From NCBI RefSeq assembly GCF_050262165.1, contig NZ_CP189844.1: a stretch of DNA of 64,000 nucleotides; one strand, 5' to 3'. Position numbers and translations under genes: made by a program. Below are positions 27,700-37,113 of this stretch, in pieces. The DNA is from Parvimonas sp015257355. Its GTDB lineage: Bacteria; Bacillota; Clostridia; Tissierellales; Peptoniphilaceae. Within the stretch, counting starts at the first letter, position 1. Each line of letters begins with the position of its first letter. Under the pieces are notes generated by a model. It did not search any database, was not told the origin of the DNA, and saw nothing but the letters and a program-made list of their open reading frames with translations.

Positions 27700-29043
27700 A
27701 TGATATTCGAGAATTTATCTGAAAAGCTTCAAGGAGCGTTAAGTAAACTAAGAGGTAAGGGTAAACTTTCTGAAAAAGACGTTGATCTTGCTATGAGAGA
27801 AGTTAAACTTGCACTTTTAGAATCTGATGTAAATTTCAAAGTAGTTAAACAATTTATAAGTAATGTAAAAGAACGTTCAATTGGTAAAGAAGTTATGGAG
27901 AGCTTAACTCCAGCACAACAAGTTATAAAAATTGTTAATGAAGAACTTACGGCACTTATGGGAAAAAAGGAAGAGAAGATTCAAATAGATTCTAATCCTC
28001 CAACTGTTATTATGCTTTGTGGTTTACAAGGGGCCGGAAAAACTACTCATGCAGGAAAACTTGCGAGACATTTTTTAAAACAAAATAAAAAGCCTCTTCT
28101 TGTTGCATGTGATGTATACAGACCTGCAGCAATAAAACAATTGCAAGTTGTAGGAAAATCAGTAGATGTTCCTGTTTTTACAATAGAAGATTGTAAAGAT
28201 GTTACAAAAATAGCAAATGAATCAATAAAATTTGCTAATTCAAATTCTAAAGATATAGTTATATTAGATACTGCTGGAAGATTACATATTGATGATGTAT
28301 TAATGGATGAATTAAAATCCATTAAATCATCTGTTAACCCAATTGAAATTCTATTAGTAGTAGATTCTATGACAGGTCAGGATGCAGTTAATGTAGCAGA
28401 AAGTTTTAATAATGAACTAGACATTACTGGCGTTATAATGACAAAATTAGACGGAGATGCGAGAGGTGGAGCAGCCCTATCAATTAAAGCAATAACTGGT
28501 AAGCCAATTAAATTTATAGGTGTAGGTGAAAAGCTTGATGATTTAGAGCAATTTTATCCTGATAGAATGGCATCAAGAATTTTAGGAATGGGAGATATTT
28601 TATCTGTCATTGATAAAGTTCAAAAACAATTTGATTTAAAACAAACTAAAGAACTTGAAGAAAAAATAAGAAAACAAAGTTTTACTTTAGATGATTTTTT
28701 GAATCAGATGCAACAAGTTAGAAATATGGGTCCATTACAAGACTTGTTATCTATGATGCCAGGTGTTAATTCAAAAATGCTAAAAGATATTAATATCGAT
28801 GAGAAAGAACTTGATAAAATAGAAGCTATGATTTTATCGATGACAAAAAAAGAAAGAGAAAATCCAGATATAATTGATAATTCTAGAAAGCAAAGAATTA
28901 TAAAAGGTTCTGGAACGAGTATTACAAATCTTAATAAGTTATTAAAACAATTTAAAGATAGTAAAAAAATGATGAAAAAAATGCAAGAAATGACTAAAGG
29001 AGCTAAGAAAAAAGGAAAATTTGGTTTACCTTTTTTTAAATAA
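27700..29043 (+). CDS. ffh: Signal recognition particle protein Ffh
   Basis: GTPase that binds signal peptides and SRP RNA. From ATG 27700 the protein begins MIFENLSEKLQGALSKL, the canonical Ffh N-terminus; an in-frame GTG at 27691 would add three residues. G-domain motifs: CGLQGAGKTTHAGKLA, DTAGRLHIDD, TKLDGDARGG. The C-terminal Met-rich M domain is clear (FLNQMQQVRNMGPLQDLLSM) and ends in a basic tail. 447 residues, normal length. Confidence 0.96.
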   Translation: MIFENLSEKLQGALSKLRGKGKLSEKDVDLAMREVKLALLESDVNFKVVKQFISNVKERSIGKEVMESLTPAQQVIKIVNEELTALMGKKEEKIQIDSNPPTVIMLCGLQGAGKTTHAGKLARHFLKQNKKPLLVACDVYRPAAIKQLQVVGKSVDVPVFTIEDCKDVTKIANESIKFANSNSKDIVILDTAGRLHIDDVLMDELKSIKSSVNPIEILLVVDSMTGQDAVNVAESFNNELDITGVIMTKLDGDARGGAALSIKAITGKPIKFIGVGEKLDDLEQFYPDRMASRILGMGDILSVIDKVQKQFDLKQTKELEEKIRKQSFTLDDFLNQMQQVRNMGPLQDLLSMMPGVNSKMLKDINIDEKELDKIEAMILSMTKKERENPDIIDNSRKQRIIKGSGTSITNLNKLLKQFKDSKKMMKKMQEMTKGAKKKGKFGLPFFK

Positions 29044-29060
29044 ATTTTAAGGAGGACAAT

Positions 29061-29315
29061 ATGGCAGTTAAAATCAGATTAAAAAGAATGGGTTCAAAGA
29101 AAAAACCATTTTATAGAATAGTTGTTGCTGATTCAAGAGCACCTAGAGATGGTAAATTTATCGAGGAAATTGGATACTATAATCCATTAACAGAATCTAA
29201 AGAAATTAAAGTAGATGCTGAAAAAGTTAATACTTGGATTAAGAATGGTGCTAAACCAACTGATACTGTAAATAGATTATTTAAAAATAATAATATATAT
29301 TCTGAAAATAAATAA
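29061..29315 (+). CDS. rpsP: 30S ribosomal protein S16
   Basis: 84-residue small-subunit protein. It starts MAVKIRLKRMGSKKKPFYRI and includes VADSRAPRDGKFIEEIGYYN, both hallmarks of S16. Strong AAGGAGG precedes ATG 29061. Cotranscribed with ffh upstream and khpA downstream. Confidence 0.97.
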   Translation: MAVKIRLKRMGSKKKPFYRIVVADSRAPRDGKFIEEIGYYNPLTESKEIKVDAEKVNTWIKNGAKPTDTVNRLFKNNNIYSENK

Positions 29316-29326
29316 GGAAAGTATAT

Positions 29327-29554
29327 ATGAAAGAATTAGTTGAATTTATGGTAAAGTCTTTAGTAGATAATCCAGATAATTTAGTTATAACAACTGAAGA
29401 AGATGGAGATTTAGTGAAGATTTTTATTAAGGCAGATGAAAATGATATTGGAAAAATTATAGGTAAACAAGGGAAAATTGCTAAAGCTATAAGAACAATT
29501 GTTAGATCTTCTGCAATGAAGTTAGGTAAAAAGGTAATCGTAGAAATTAATTAG
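29327..29554 (+). CDS. khpA: KH-domain RNA-binding protein KhpA (YlqC)
   Basis: 75-residue single KH-domain protein. The RNA-binding GxxG loop is in IGKIIGKQGKIAKAIRTIV. In other Firmicutes KhpA partners with KhpB/EloR in cell elongation and RNA binding. Its place between rpsP and rimM is conserved. Confidence 0.92.
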   Translation: MKELVEFMVKSLVDNPDNLVITTEEDGDLVKIFIKADENDIGKIIGKQGKIAKAIRTIVRSSAMKLGKKVIVEIN

Positions 29555-29558
29555 TATT

Positions 29559-30059
29559 ATGGAATTTATTGAAGTTGCAAAAATCATAAATGTTCATGGA
29601 ATAAAAGGTACTGTAAAAATTTACTCATTAACATCAGATATTAATAGATTTAATGCTAACTGTAAGTTTTATATTGATAAAAATAATGAAGTTACTATTA
29701 AGTCTGTTCGGAAATTAACTTCTGAATTAGCTTTGCTAACATTTAATGAATATGATAATATAAACCAAGTACTGGAATTTAAAAATAAAGGACTTTTTAT
29801 TGAGGAGTCCGATTTGTTAGAGCTTCCAGATGATGAGTTTTATATTTATAAATTAATTGGAATAAATGTTTTTGATCAAAATGGAAATTTTATAGGTCAA
29901 ATTAAAGATGTATTAACAACTTTAGCAAATGATGTTTATGATATTGAGTATAAAGGTAAAAGCATATATATTCCAGCAGTTAAAGAGTTTGTCAAAGAAG
30001 TTGATTTAGATAAATCTATAATGAAGGTAAATATAATAGATGGTATTTTAAATGACTAA
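29559..30059 (+). CDS. rimM: 16S rRNA maturation factor RimM
   Basis: 166-residue assembly factor for the 30S head, which works with S19. The N-terminal barrel begins VAKIINVHGIKGTVKIYSLT; the C-terminal PRC barrel includes DEFYIYKLIGINV and IYIPAVKEFVKEVDL. ATG 29559 lies four bases after khpA. Overlaps trmD by eight bases, a common coupling. Confidence 0.93.
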   Translation: MEFIEVAKIINVHGIKGTVKIYSLTSDINRFNANCKFYIDKNNEVTIKSVRKLTSELALLTFNEYDNINQVLEFKNKGLFIEESDLLELPDDEFYIYKLIGINVFDQNGNFIGQIKDVLTTLANDVYDIEYKGKSIYIPAVKEFVKEVDLDKSIMKVNIIDGILND

Positions 30060-30744
30060 AATTACAATTTTAACATTATTCCCAGATTTTATTAATTCAA
30101 TAAAGAATTATGGAGTTTTAGGAAAAGCTATAGAAAAAGGAATTTTTGAACTAGAAGTTTTAAATATTAGAGATTTTTCTAAAGACAAACATAATAAAGT
30201 TGATGATGAAATCTATGGTGGTGGAGCTGGTATGTTGATGGCTGTTCAACCAGTTTTTGATGCTATAAATTTTAGTAAAACTGAAGCTTCAAAAGTTATA
30301 TTTCTTTCTCCACAAGGAGAAGTTTTAACTCAAAGAAAATGTAAAGAATTATCCAATATTGAACACTTAATACTATTATGTGGACATTATGAAGGGATTG
30401 ATTCAAGAGTTATAAATAATTATGTTGATGAAGAAATCTCTGTCGGCGATTATGTTGTTACAGGAGGAGAAATTCCTGCATTACTACTAATGGATGCCGT
30501 TTGTAGAATGATAGATGGTGTATTAGGAAATTCAGAGAGTGCAATTTCAGATTCACATTATAATAATTTATTACAGTATGATGTTTTTACAAGGCCTAGA
30601 AATTTTAATGGTTTAGAAGTTCCGGATGTTTTACTTAGCGGTAATCATAAAGAAATTGAAAAGTGGAGAATAGAATCTTCAATTAAGAATACGAAAGAAA
30701 AAAGACCTGACTTATATGAAAAGTATATTTTAAAAAATAAATAG
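30052..30744 (+). CDS. trmD: tRNA (guanine37-N1)-methyltransferase
   Basis: SPOUT-class methyltransferase that prevents +1 frameshifting by making m1G37. 230 residues; knot motifs LLCGHYEGIDSRV and SVGDYVVTGGEIPALLLMDA are intact, and DDEIYGGGAGMLM is the N-terminal hallmark. The start overlaps rimM. A 57-base gap with a leader-like hairpin separates it from rplS. Confidence 0.96.
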   Translation: MTKITILTLFPDFINSIKNYGVLGKAIEKGIFELEVLNIRDFSKDKHNKVDDEIYGGGAGMLMAVQPVFDAINFSKTEASKVIFLSPQGEVLTQRKCKELSNIEHLILLCGHYEGIDSRVINNYVDEEISVGDYVVTGGEIPALLLMDAVCRMIDGVLGNSESAISDSHYNNLLQYDVFTRPRNFNGLEVPDVLLSGNHKEIEKWRIESSIKNTKEKRPDLYEKYILKNK

Positions 30745-30745
30745 G

Positions 30746-30781
30746 ATGTTCCTCTGGTTTATAGAAATAAATTAAGAACAT
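30746..30781 (+). promoter_or_regulatory. Candidate L19 leader structure upstream of rplS
   Basis: ATGTTC (30746-30751) pairs with GAACAT (30776-30781) to enclose a 24-base loop between trmD and the rplS ribosome site. An autoregulatory leader bound by L19 is known upstream of rplS in Firmicutes. Position and closing stem fit; I cannot match the full consensus. Confidence 0.4.
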
Positions 30782-30801
30782 TGATACTAGGAGGAATTGT
30801 T

Positions 30802-31149
30802 GTGGATATAATAAAACAAATTGAAAATGAACAATTAAGACAAGAAAAATTTGATTTTAATGTTGGGGATACTGTTGTTATCGGATATAAAATCAAAGAA
30901 GGAAATAGAGAAAGAGTTCAAGCTTTTGAAGGAACAGTAATTAAGATTCAAGGAAAAGGATCAAGAGCTACTTTTACAGTAAGAAGAGTATTACAAGGAG
31001 TTGGAGTTGAAAGAACATTCCCAATTCACTCTCCAAGAATTGAAAGCTTAAAAGTAATTAGACGTGGTAAAGTTAGACGTGCTAAATTATTCTACTTAAG
31101 AGATAGAGTGGGTAAAGCTTCAAAAGTAAAAGAATTAAAGAAATATTAA
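30802..31149 (+). CDS. rplS: 50S ribosomal protein L19
   Basis: 115-residue large-subunit protein at the subunit interface. GTG 30802 behind AGGAGGA (30789) gives the canonical start VDIIKQIENEQLRQ; an in-frame TTG at 30781 would add seven residues overlapping the ribosome site. Conserved GVGVERTFPIHSPRIES and RRGKVRRAKLFYLR are present. Last gene of the ylxM operon. Confidence 0.96.
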   Translation: MDIIKQIENEQLRQEKFDFNVGDTVVIGYKIKEGNRERVQAFEGTVIKIQGKGSRATFTVRRVLQGVGVERTFPIHSPRIESLKVIRRGKVRRAKLFYLRDRVGKASKVKELKKY

Positions 31150-31151
31150 AA

Positions 31152-31186
31152 AAAATTAGTACCTCGTTTTTCGAGGTACTAATTTT
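31152..31186 (+). terminator. Strong (bidirectional-type) terminator after rplS
   Basis: Perfect stem TTAGTACCTCG/CGAGGTACTAA with a T5 loop, flanked by A and T runs that extend the pairing. Confidence 0.92.
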
Positions 31187-31203
31187 ATAGAAAAGAGGAA
31201 AAT

Positions 31204-32490
31204 ATGGATTTATTCAAAGTGAATTACAATTTATTTTCTAAGTTGTCAAAACCATTAGCTGAGAGAATGAGACCTAAAGACTTAAATTTTTTTGTAGGTC
31301 AAGATAATATAATTAAAAATAATTCTGTTCTAAAAAACATGATAAAAAATAATAAATACTCATCCATGATATTATATGGACCACCTGGTTCTGGTAAAAC
31401 TTCTCTTGCCAACATAATATCAAGTAATAGTGATAATTTTTTTGTTAAAATTTCTGCAGTAACATCAGGGGCAAAAGAAATTAAAGAAATTGTTGAACTT
31501 GCAAAAGATAACTTATCAATGTATAATAAAAGAACTATATTATTTATAGATGAAATTCATAGATTTAATAAACTACAACAGGATTTTTTACTTGAATATG
31601 TTGAAAATGGCGATATAATATTTATTGGTGCTACAACTGAAAATCCTGCATACGAAGTAAATAGTGCTTTGTTATCAAGAGTAGTTGTTTTTGAACTGAA
31701 AGCTTTAAGTTTTGAAAATTTAAAAAATATAATTGATAATGCTATTTTAAATGATGAAATAATCAAAACTCAAAAAATAAGTTATACTGAAGATGGTATA
31801 CAATACTTGATAAAATTATCAAATGGAGACGCAAGATCAGCTTTAAATTATCTAGAACTAATAGTAGATAATATAGAATCAGATGAAAAAATTATTTCAG
31901 AAAATTTAATAAAAACAATTTTTGATAAGGTAAAAATATACTATGATAAGAATTCAGATAAACATTATAACTTTATTTCAGCTTTTATAAAGTCTATGAG
32001 AATTGGAGATCCAGATGCTGTAATATATTATCTAGCATCAATGTTAATATCTGGTGAAGATATTAACTTTATAGCAAGAAGAATGATTATTTTTGCATCT
32101 GAAGATATTGGAAATGCAAATCCAAATGCATTAGTTTTAGCAAATTCATGTGCTGAGTCTGTTAGAAAAATAGGTATGCCTGAGGCTAGAATCATTTTAT
32201 CACAATGTGCGATTTATTTAGCTTGTAGTGATAAAAGTAATACTTCATATTTAGCTATAAATAGAGCAATGAAATTTGTTAAAGAAAACGGATTGGAAGA
32301 AGTCCCTGATTTTTTAAAAAACTCAATAACTATTTCAAAACCGAAAGAGGAATACAAATACCCTCATGATTTTGAAGATATGATTACAGGTCAAGAGTAC
32401 TTGCCAGAAAAAATTAAGGATTTTAAATTTTATAATCCTAAAAATATTGGATATGAAAAGAATTTTTATGATAAATTGGAGGATAAATAA
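31204..32490 (+). CDS. rarA: Replication-associated recombination protein RarA (MgsA)
   Basis: Clamp-loader-like AAA+ ATPase acting at stalled forks. 428 residues: PLAERMRPKDLNFFVGQ at the N-terminus, Walker A GPPGSGKTSL, Walker B LFIDEIHRFNK, sensor 1 GATTENP, arginine finger region SALLSRVVV, then the C-terminal tetramerisation part (ASEDIGNANPNAL). ATG 31204 follows AGAGGAA. asnS begins two bases after its stop. Confidence 0.93.
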   Translation: MDLFKVNYNLFSKLSKPLAERMRPKDLNFFVGQDNIIKNNSVLKNMIKNNKYSSMILYGPPGSGKTSLANIISSNSDNFFVKISAVTSGAKEIKEIVELAKDNLSMYNKRTILFIDEIHRFNKLQQDFLLEYVENGDIIFIGATTENPAYEVNSALLSRVVVFELKALSFENLKNIIDNAILNDEIIKTQKISYTEDGIQYLIKLSNGDARSALNYLELIVDNIESDEKIISENLIKTIFDKVKIYYDKNSDKHYNFISAFIKSMRIGDPDAVIYYLASMLISGEDINFIARRMIIFASEDIGNANPNALVLANSCAESVRKIGMPEARIILSQCAIYLACSDKSNTSYLAINRAMKFVKENGLEEVPDFLKNSITISKPKEEYKYPHDFEDMITGQEYLPEKIKDFKFYNPKNIGYEKNFYDKLEDK

Positions 32491-32491
32491 T

Positions 32492-33877
32492 ATGTTTCTA
32501 TTAAAAGATATTTTTATAAACGAAGATAATTTTATTGATACAGAAGTAGAAGTTGCAGGTTGGATAAAAAATAGTCGTTTTAACAATAATATAGGTTTTA
32601 TTGAGCTAAATGATGGTACTACATTTAAAAGTATACAAATTGTAGTAGAGTCAAAATTAGGTAATTTTCAAGCTGTTTCAAAGTTATTATTACCATCTGC
32701 TATCATTGTTAAAGGTAAAGTAGTTAAAAGTTTAGGTGGAAAGCAAAATATTGAAATCAATGCCTCAGAAATTATTATTGAAGGAGAGTCTACAGATAAA
32801 TATCCACTTCAAAAGAAAAGACATACTTTTGAATTTTTAAGGACAATTCAACATTTGAGACCTAGAACAAATACATTTAATGCTGTTTTTAGAGTAAGAT
32901 CAATTTTAAGTTATGCTATTCATAAATTCTTCTTTGAAAAAGGTTTTGTTTATGCTCACACTCCAATTATTACTTCTAGTGATGCCGAAGGAGCTGGAGA
33001 AATGTTTAGGGTTACAAGTTTAGATATTAACAATTTACCTAGAACTAAAAGTGGAGAAGTAGATTTTACACAAGATTTTTTCTCAAAATCAGCTAATTTA
33101 ACTGTAAGTGGACAATTAGAGGGTGAAGCTTTTGCTATGGCATTTAGAAATATATATACTTTTGGTCCAACATTTAGAGCTGAAAATTCTAACACAACAA
33201 GACATGCTGCCGAGTTTTGGATGATTGAGCCAGAAATAGCATTTGCAGATTTAACAGATGTAATTAACTTATCGGAAGAAATGGTAAAATATATAATAAA
33301 ATTTGTTCTAGAAAATGCTCCTGATGAAATGAAATTCTTTAATGATTTTATAGATAATGAATTGATCGAAAGATTAAATTCAGTTGTACACTCAAAATTC
33401 AAAGTTATGACTTATACTGAAGCGATTAACATATTACAATCTTCAAATGAAAATTTCAAATATCCTGTTGAATGGGGAGTAGATTTGAAAACAGAACACG
33501 AAAGATATATTTGTGAAAAAGTTGTAAAAGGACCTGTTTTTTTAACTGATTATCCTAAAGAAATAAAAGCTTTTTATATGAGACTTAATGATGATAATAA
33601 GACTGTTGCAGCAACAGACATGCTAGTTCCTGGAATAGGCGAATTAATTGGTGGAAGCCAAAGAGAAGAAAGATTAGAAGTATTAGAACAAAAAATGAAA
33701 GAATCAAATATGAGTATTGAAGATTATTCTTGGTATTTAGATTTAAGAAGATTTGGCGGTACTAAGCATGGTGGTTATGGATTAGGATTTGAAAGAATGC
33801 TTATGTATTTAACAGGAATGCAAAATATTAGAGATGTATTACCTTTCCCAAGAACTGTAGGTTTATGTGAGTTTTAA
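32492..33877 (+). CDS. asnS: Asparaginyl-tRNA synthetase
   Basis: Class IIb aminoacyl-tRNA synthetase charging tRNA-Asn. 461 residues: N-terminal OB anticodon-binding domain (VEVAGWIKNSRFNNNIGFI), catalytic motif 2 FRAENSNTTRHAAEFWMIEPE, and motif 3 GGYGLGFERMLMYLTG. The long insertion and the ENSNT motif mark it as AsnRS and not AspRS. ATG 32492 is behind GGAGG at 32478. No T-box leader, because it is cotranscribed with rarA. Confidence 0.95.
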   Translation: MFLLKDIFINEDNFIDTEVEVAGWIKNSRFNNNIGFIELNDGTTFKSIQIVVESKLGNFQAVSKLLLPSAIIVKGKVVKSLGGKQNIEINASEIIIEGESTDKYPLQKKRHTFEFLRTIQHLRPRTNTFNAVFRVRSILSYAIHKFFFEKGFVYAHTPIITSSDAEGAGEMFRVTSLDINNLPRTKSGEVDFTQDFFSKSANLTVSGQLEGEAFAMAFRNIYTFGPTFRAENSNTTRHAAEFWMIEPEIAFADLTDVINLSEEMVKYIIKFVLENAPDEMKFFNDFIDNELIERLNSVVHSKFKVMTYTEAINILQSSNENFKYPVEWGVDLKTEHERYICEKVVKGPVFLTDYPKEIKAFYMRLNDDNKTVAATDMLVPGIGELIGGSQREERLEVLEQKMKESNMSIEDYSWYLDLRRFGGTKHGGYGLGFERMLMYLTGMQNIRDVLPFPRTVGLCEF

Positions 33878-33892
33878 ATTACTAAATTATTT

Positions 33893-33921
33893 AATGAGAT
33901 GTTTTTTACATCTCATTTTTT
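33893..33921 (+). terminator. Rho-independent terminator after asnS
   Basis: Stem AATGAGATGT/ACATCTCATT with a T-rich loop, followed by T6. Confidence 0.88.
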
Positions 33922-33985
33922 ATATATTAAATTATTTTAATATATTTAGTTTATTTTTATAATATTAGATTTTTTTGTAATAATA

Positions 33986-33994
33986 TGGTATAAT
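33986..33994 (+). promoter_or_regulatory. Extended -10 promoter of the comEA-sel operon
   Basis: TGGTATAAT (33986-33994) is a TGn-extended -10 with a poor -35, about 48 bases before the comEA start. The rest of 33922-34041 is AT-rich with no other feature seen. Confidence 0.6.
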
Positions 33995-34041
33995 TAAGCT
34001 GTATCTTTATTTCGTAAATGCAATAATTGAGGTGTATTATT

Positions 34042-34647
34042 ATGAAGAATAAAAAAGACATAATTTTGATTGCTAGTTTATTTTTGGGATTATCAGGATT
34101 TGGATTTGGTTATAAATTTTTTGCTTCAAAAAATTATAATAAAGAAGCTATACACTCAACTAAATTTGAGAATAAAACTAAAAATGATGATGAGTCAATT
34201 GAAAAAAGTAATACGAGTTTAGAAATTTATATACATATTGATGGAGAAGTCAATAATCCAGGATTATATAAACTGTTTAACGGAGATAGAATTGATGATG
34301 CAATTCGTGCAGCTGGTGGATTAACTGCTGATGCAGATAAATCAAAAATTAATTTAGCTATTAAATTAAAAGATGAAATGAAAATACATATCTATAAAAA
34401 AGGTGAATCACATGCTGAATCTATTAATAATTTAAATAATTCTAATTCTAATAATAAGTTAGTAAATATAAATACAGCAAGTATAGAAGAACTTTGTAAA
34501 TTACCAGGAATAGGCGAAAACAAAGCTAAACTTATAGTTGAATATAGGGAAAAACATAAATTTGTAAAAATTGAAGATATAACAAAAGTTTCGGGAATTG
34601 GAAAGAAAACTTTTGAAAAAATAAAAAATGAGATTACAGTAGAATAG
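34042..34647 (+). CDS. comEA: ComEA-like DNA-binding competence protein
   Basis: Membrane-anchored receptor for double-stranded DNA in natural transformation. 201 residues: one N-terminal membrane helix (IILIASLFLGLSGFGFGY), a linker, a SLBB domain (IYIHIDGEVNNPGLYKL ... ADKSKINLA) and a C-terminal helix-hairpin-helix pair (NINTASIEELCKLPGIGENK and ITKVSGIGKKTFEKI). ATG 34042 is behind GAGGTG. No comEC follows; instead selD starts nine bases on. With the pseudopilin operon this suggests DNA uptake, although the channel and motor lie elsewhere, if present. Confidence 0.88.
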   Translation: MKNKKDIILIASLFLGLSGFGFGYKFFASKNYNKEAIHSTKFENKTKNDDESIEKSNTSLEIYIHIDGEVNNPGLYKLFNGDRIDDAIRAAGGLTADADKSKINLAIKLKDEMKIHIYKKGESHAESINNLNNSNSNNKLVNINTASIEELCKLPGIGENKAKLIVEYREKHKFVKIEDITKVSGIGKKTFEKIKNEITVE

Positions 34648-34656
34648 GAGATTATA

Positions 34657-35712
34657 ATGAAAAATATTGATTTAAAAGATATAAAATTAACATCATACGC
34701 AAAAACGTCTGGATGAGCCGCTAAAGTCGGTCCAGATATTCTGGACGAGGTTTTATCTGGTTTAGATAATAGAACTTCTATAAGTAAAGATTTACTGGTT
34801 GGAATTGAAACTTCTGATGATGCTGCAGTATATAGAATTAATGATGAACTAGCTTTAATTGAAACGCTAGACTTTTTTACTCCAATTGTAGATGATCCTT
34901 TTACTTTTGGGAAAATAGCTGCTACTAATTCTCTATCAGATGTTTATGCTATGGGAGGAGAACCAACTATGGCTATGAATATAGTATGTTTTCCAAATTG
35001 TTTACCACCAAAAGTATTAACAGAAATACTTAGAGGCGGATTAGAAAAAATGAAAGAAGCAGAATGTTTACTTATAGGGGGACATACTGTACAAGATGAT
35101 GAGCCAAAATATGGATTAAGTGTTTCTGGTTTTGTTCATCCTAAAAAGGTTTGGAAAAATTCATCCGCTAAAGTAGGTGATGTTCTAATTATTACTAAAC
35201 CTATTGGGCTTGGTGTTATTAATACAGCTATAAAAGGTGGTATAGCAACAAACGAAGAAATAGCAGATGCAACTCACACAATGGAAACTCTAAATAAATA
35301 TGCAAAAAGGGCAGTAGAAAATAATACAATAAATTCATGTACTGATATAACAGGATTTGGTTTAATGGGACACTGTTACGAAATGGCAAAGGGATCAAAT
35401 ACAACATTTGAACTAGATAGTTCTAAAATGCCTATTTTAAAAGGTGCTTTAGATTATGCAAATATGGGATTAATTCCTAAAGGATGCTATGATAATAAAA
35501 AATTTGTTGGAAATAACTATATTTTAGAAAATGAAATCGATGAATCTTTACTAAATGTAATGTTTAATCCAGAAACTTCAGGTGGGTTACTTATAACTGT
35601 TCCTGAAAATGAAGTAGAAGATATATTAGAAAAATTGAAGGAAATCCCTACTAGATTTGCAGTAATAGGAAGAGTAGTAGAAAAAACTGAAAAATATTTG
35701 ACTATTAAATAA
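34657..35712 (+). CDS. selD: Selenide, water dikinase, a selenoprotein (Sec20 encoded by TGA)
   Basis: Makes selenophosphate from selenide and ATP, the Se donor for Sec-tRNA. ATG 34657 behind AGGAG reads MKNIDLKDIKLTSYAKTSG, then TGA (34714-34716), then AAKVGPDILDEVLSGL and on without another stop to 35712, 351 residues. The TGA sits exactly at the catalytic Cys/Sec position of SelD, followed by the conserved Lys, and selA and selB lie next door, so readthrough as selenocysteine is the sound reading. A gene call from the later ATG at 34951 would lose the active site. Conserved LSDVYAMGGEP and GGHTVQDDEPKYGL are present. Confidence 0.95.
34714..34746 (+). promoter_or_regulatory. In-frame selenocysteine TGA with putative bacterial SECIS hairpin
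   Basis: The TGA is followed after 13 bases by GTCCAG-ATATT-CTGGAC (34730-34746), a perfect six-pair stem with GGTC at its 5' side. An alternative pairing of TCTGGA (34708-34713) with TCCAGA (34731-34736) would enclose the TGA. Either could be the SelB-binding element. Confidence 0.7.
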
Positions 35713-35723
35713 TGGAGATATTT

Positions 35724-37112
35724 ATGAATTTGTACAAAATGATACCTAAAGTTGATCAACTTTTAGAAAATGATGTAATTAATAAACTATTAAAAAACAA
35801 TTCTAAAAATTTAGTTATGGAGTCTATTCATGAAGAACTAGATAATATTAGAAATAAAATTTCAAGTGGATATGATGAAAATTCAATAACTAATTATATT
35901 AAAAATTTAGTAAGTAGTATTGAAAATAATGTATATAATAAAAATATATTAAATTTAAGAAAAGTAATTAATGCTTCCGGTGTTGTTATTCATACAAATC
36001 TAGGAAGATCTGTTTTAAATGAAGAAATATTTGAAAATATTAAAAATGTATCAATTGGATACTCAAATCTTGAATATGATTTAGAAAAAGGTGAACGAGG
36101 CTCTAGATATTCTCATTTAACAAATATTATTAAGAAAATTACTGGAGCAGAAGACTGCATTGTTGTAAACAATAATGCTGCGGCTGTAATGTTAATTTTA
36201 TCTACAATGGCAAAAGGAAAGAATGTAATTACTAGTAGAAGCGAATTAGTTGAAATAGGTGGATCATTTAGAATTCCTGATGTATGTAGAGAAAGTGGAG
36301 CTGAACTTAAAGAGATTGGAACTACAAATAAAACACATCTTAGTGATTATGAAAATGCGATAGATGAAAATACATCAGCATTCTTTAAAGTTCATCAAAG
36401 CAATTTTAAAATCTTAGGCTTTACTGAATCGGTATCTTCTTTTGAGTTAAATGAATTGAAAGAAAAATATAATATTCCAATAATAGAAGATTTAGGTTCA
36501 GGAGTTTTAATAGATTTATCTAAATATGGGTTATGTCATGAACCTACAGTTCAAGAATGCATCAAAAATGGGGTAGATATTGTAAGTTTTAGTGGTGATA
36601 AACTTCTAGGTGGAGTACAGGCTGGTATTATTGTTGGAAAAAAAGAATATATTCAAAAAATGAAAAAGAACCAGTTAACAAGAGCATTAAGAGTAGATAA
36701 ATTTACTCTTTCTGCACTAGAATCTGTGTTTTCTTACTATATTGATGAAGAAGTTGCGGTATCAAAGATACCCACTTTAAATATGCTAACTATAAGTATA
36801 GAAAAACTTAATGAAAAAGCAGAAAAACTAATTGAATATATTAGTAAAAGTTCAGAATTTGAATTTGAGATTATTAATATTAATTCAGAAGTTGGTGCAG
36901 GTTCACTACCAACTCAAAAATTACCTTCAAAAGCAATAAAAATAATATCTAAATCTTATACAGAAAATGAATTGGAACAAATACTAAGAGGTTATAAAAT
37001 TCCAATTATTGCTAGAATTTATAAAGGTAACTTAATTTTAGATGTTAGAACAATTTTTGAGAATGAATTTTATATAATTAAAGAAGCAATTGAATCTTTA
37101 ATAGGAGAATAG
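35724..37112 (+). CDS. selA: L-seryl-tRNA(Sec) selenium transferase
   Basis: PLP enzyme converting Ser-tRNA(Sec) to Sec-tRNA(Sec). I choose ATG 35724, six bases after TGGAG, over the ATG at 35712 that overlaps the selD stop; this gives MNLYKMIPKVDQLLEN and 462 residues. Conserved VINASGVVIHTNLGRS, the E-rich GERGSRYSH loop, DLGSGVLIDL and the PLP-lysine segment SFSGDKLLGGVQAG are all intact. Last codon to selB spacing is one base, so selD-selA-selB form one operon. Confidence 0.95.
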   Translation: MNLYKMIPKVDQLLENDVINKLLKNNSKNLVMESIHEELDNIRNKISSGYDENSITNYIKNLVSSIENNVYNKNILNLRKVINASGVVIHTNLGRSVLNEEIFENIKNVSIGYSNLEYDLEKGERGSRYSHLTNIIKKITGAEDCIVVNNNAAAVMLILSTMAKGKNVITSRSELVEIGGSFRIPDVCRESGAELKEIGTTNKTHLSDYENAIDENTSAFFKVHQSNFKILGFTESVSSFELNELKEKYNIPIIEDLGSGVLIDLSKYGLCHEPTVQECIKNGVDIVSFSGDKLLGGVQAGIIVGKKEYIQKMKKNQLTRALRVDKFTLSALESVFSYYIDEEVAVSKIPTLNMLTISIEKLNEKAEKLIEYISKSSEFEFEIININSEVGAGSLPTQKLPSKAIKIISKSYTENELEQILRGYKIPIIARIYKGNLILDVRTIFENEFYIIKEAIESLIGE

Positions 37113-37113
37113 T

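Noticed and set aside
34951..35712. selD as a short gene from ATG 34951, or a pseudogene because of the TGA at 34714
   Set aside because: The upstream frame is conserved SelD sequence and the TGA lies at the known Sec/Cys position beside selA and selB.
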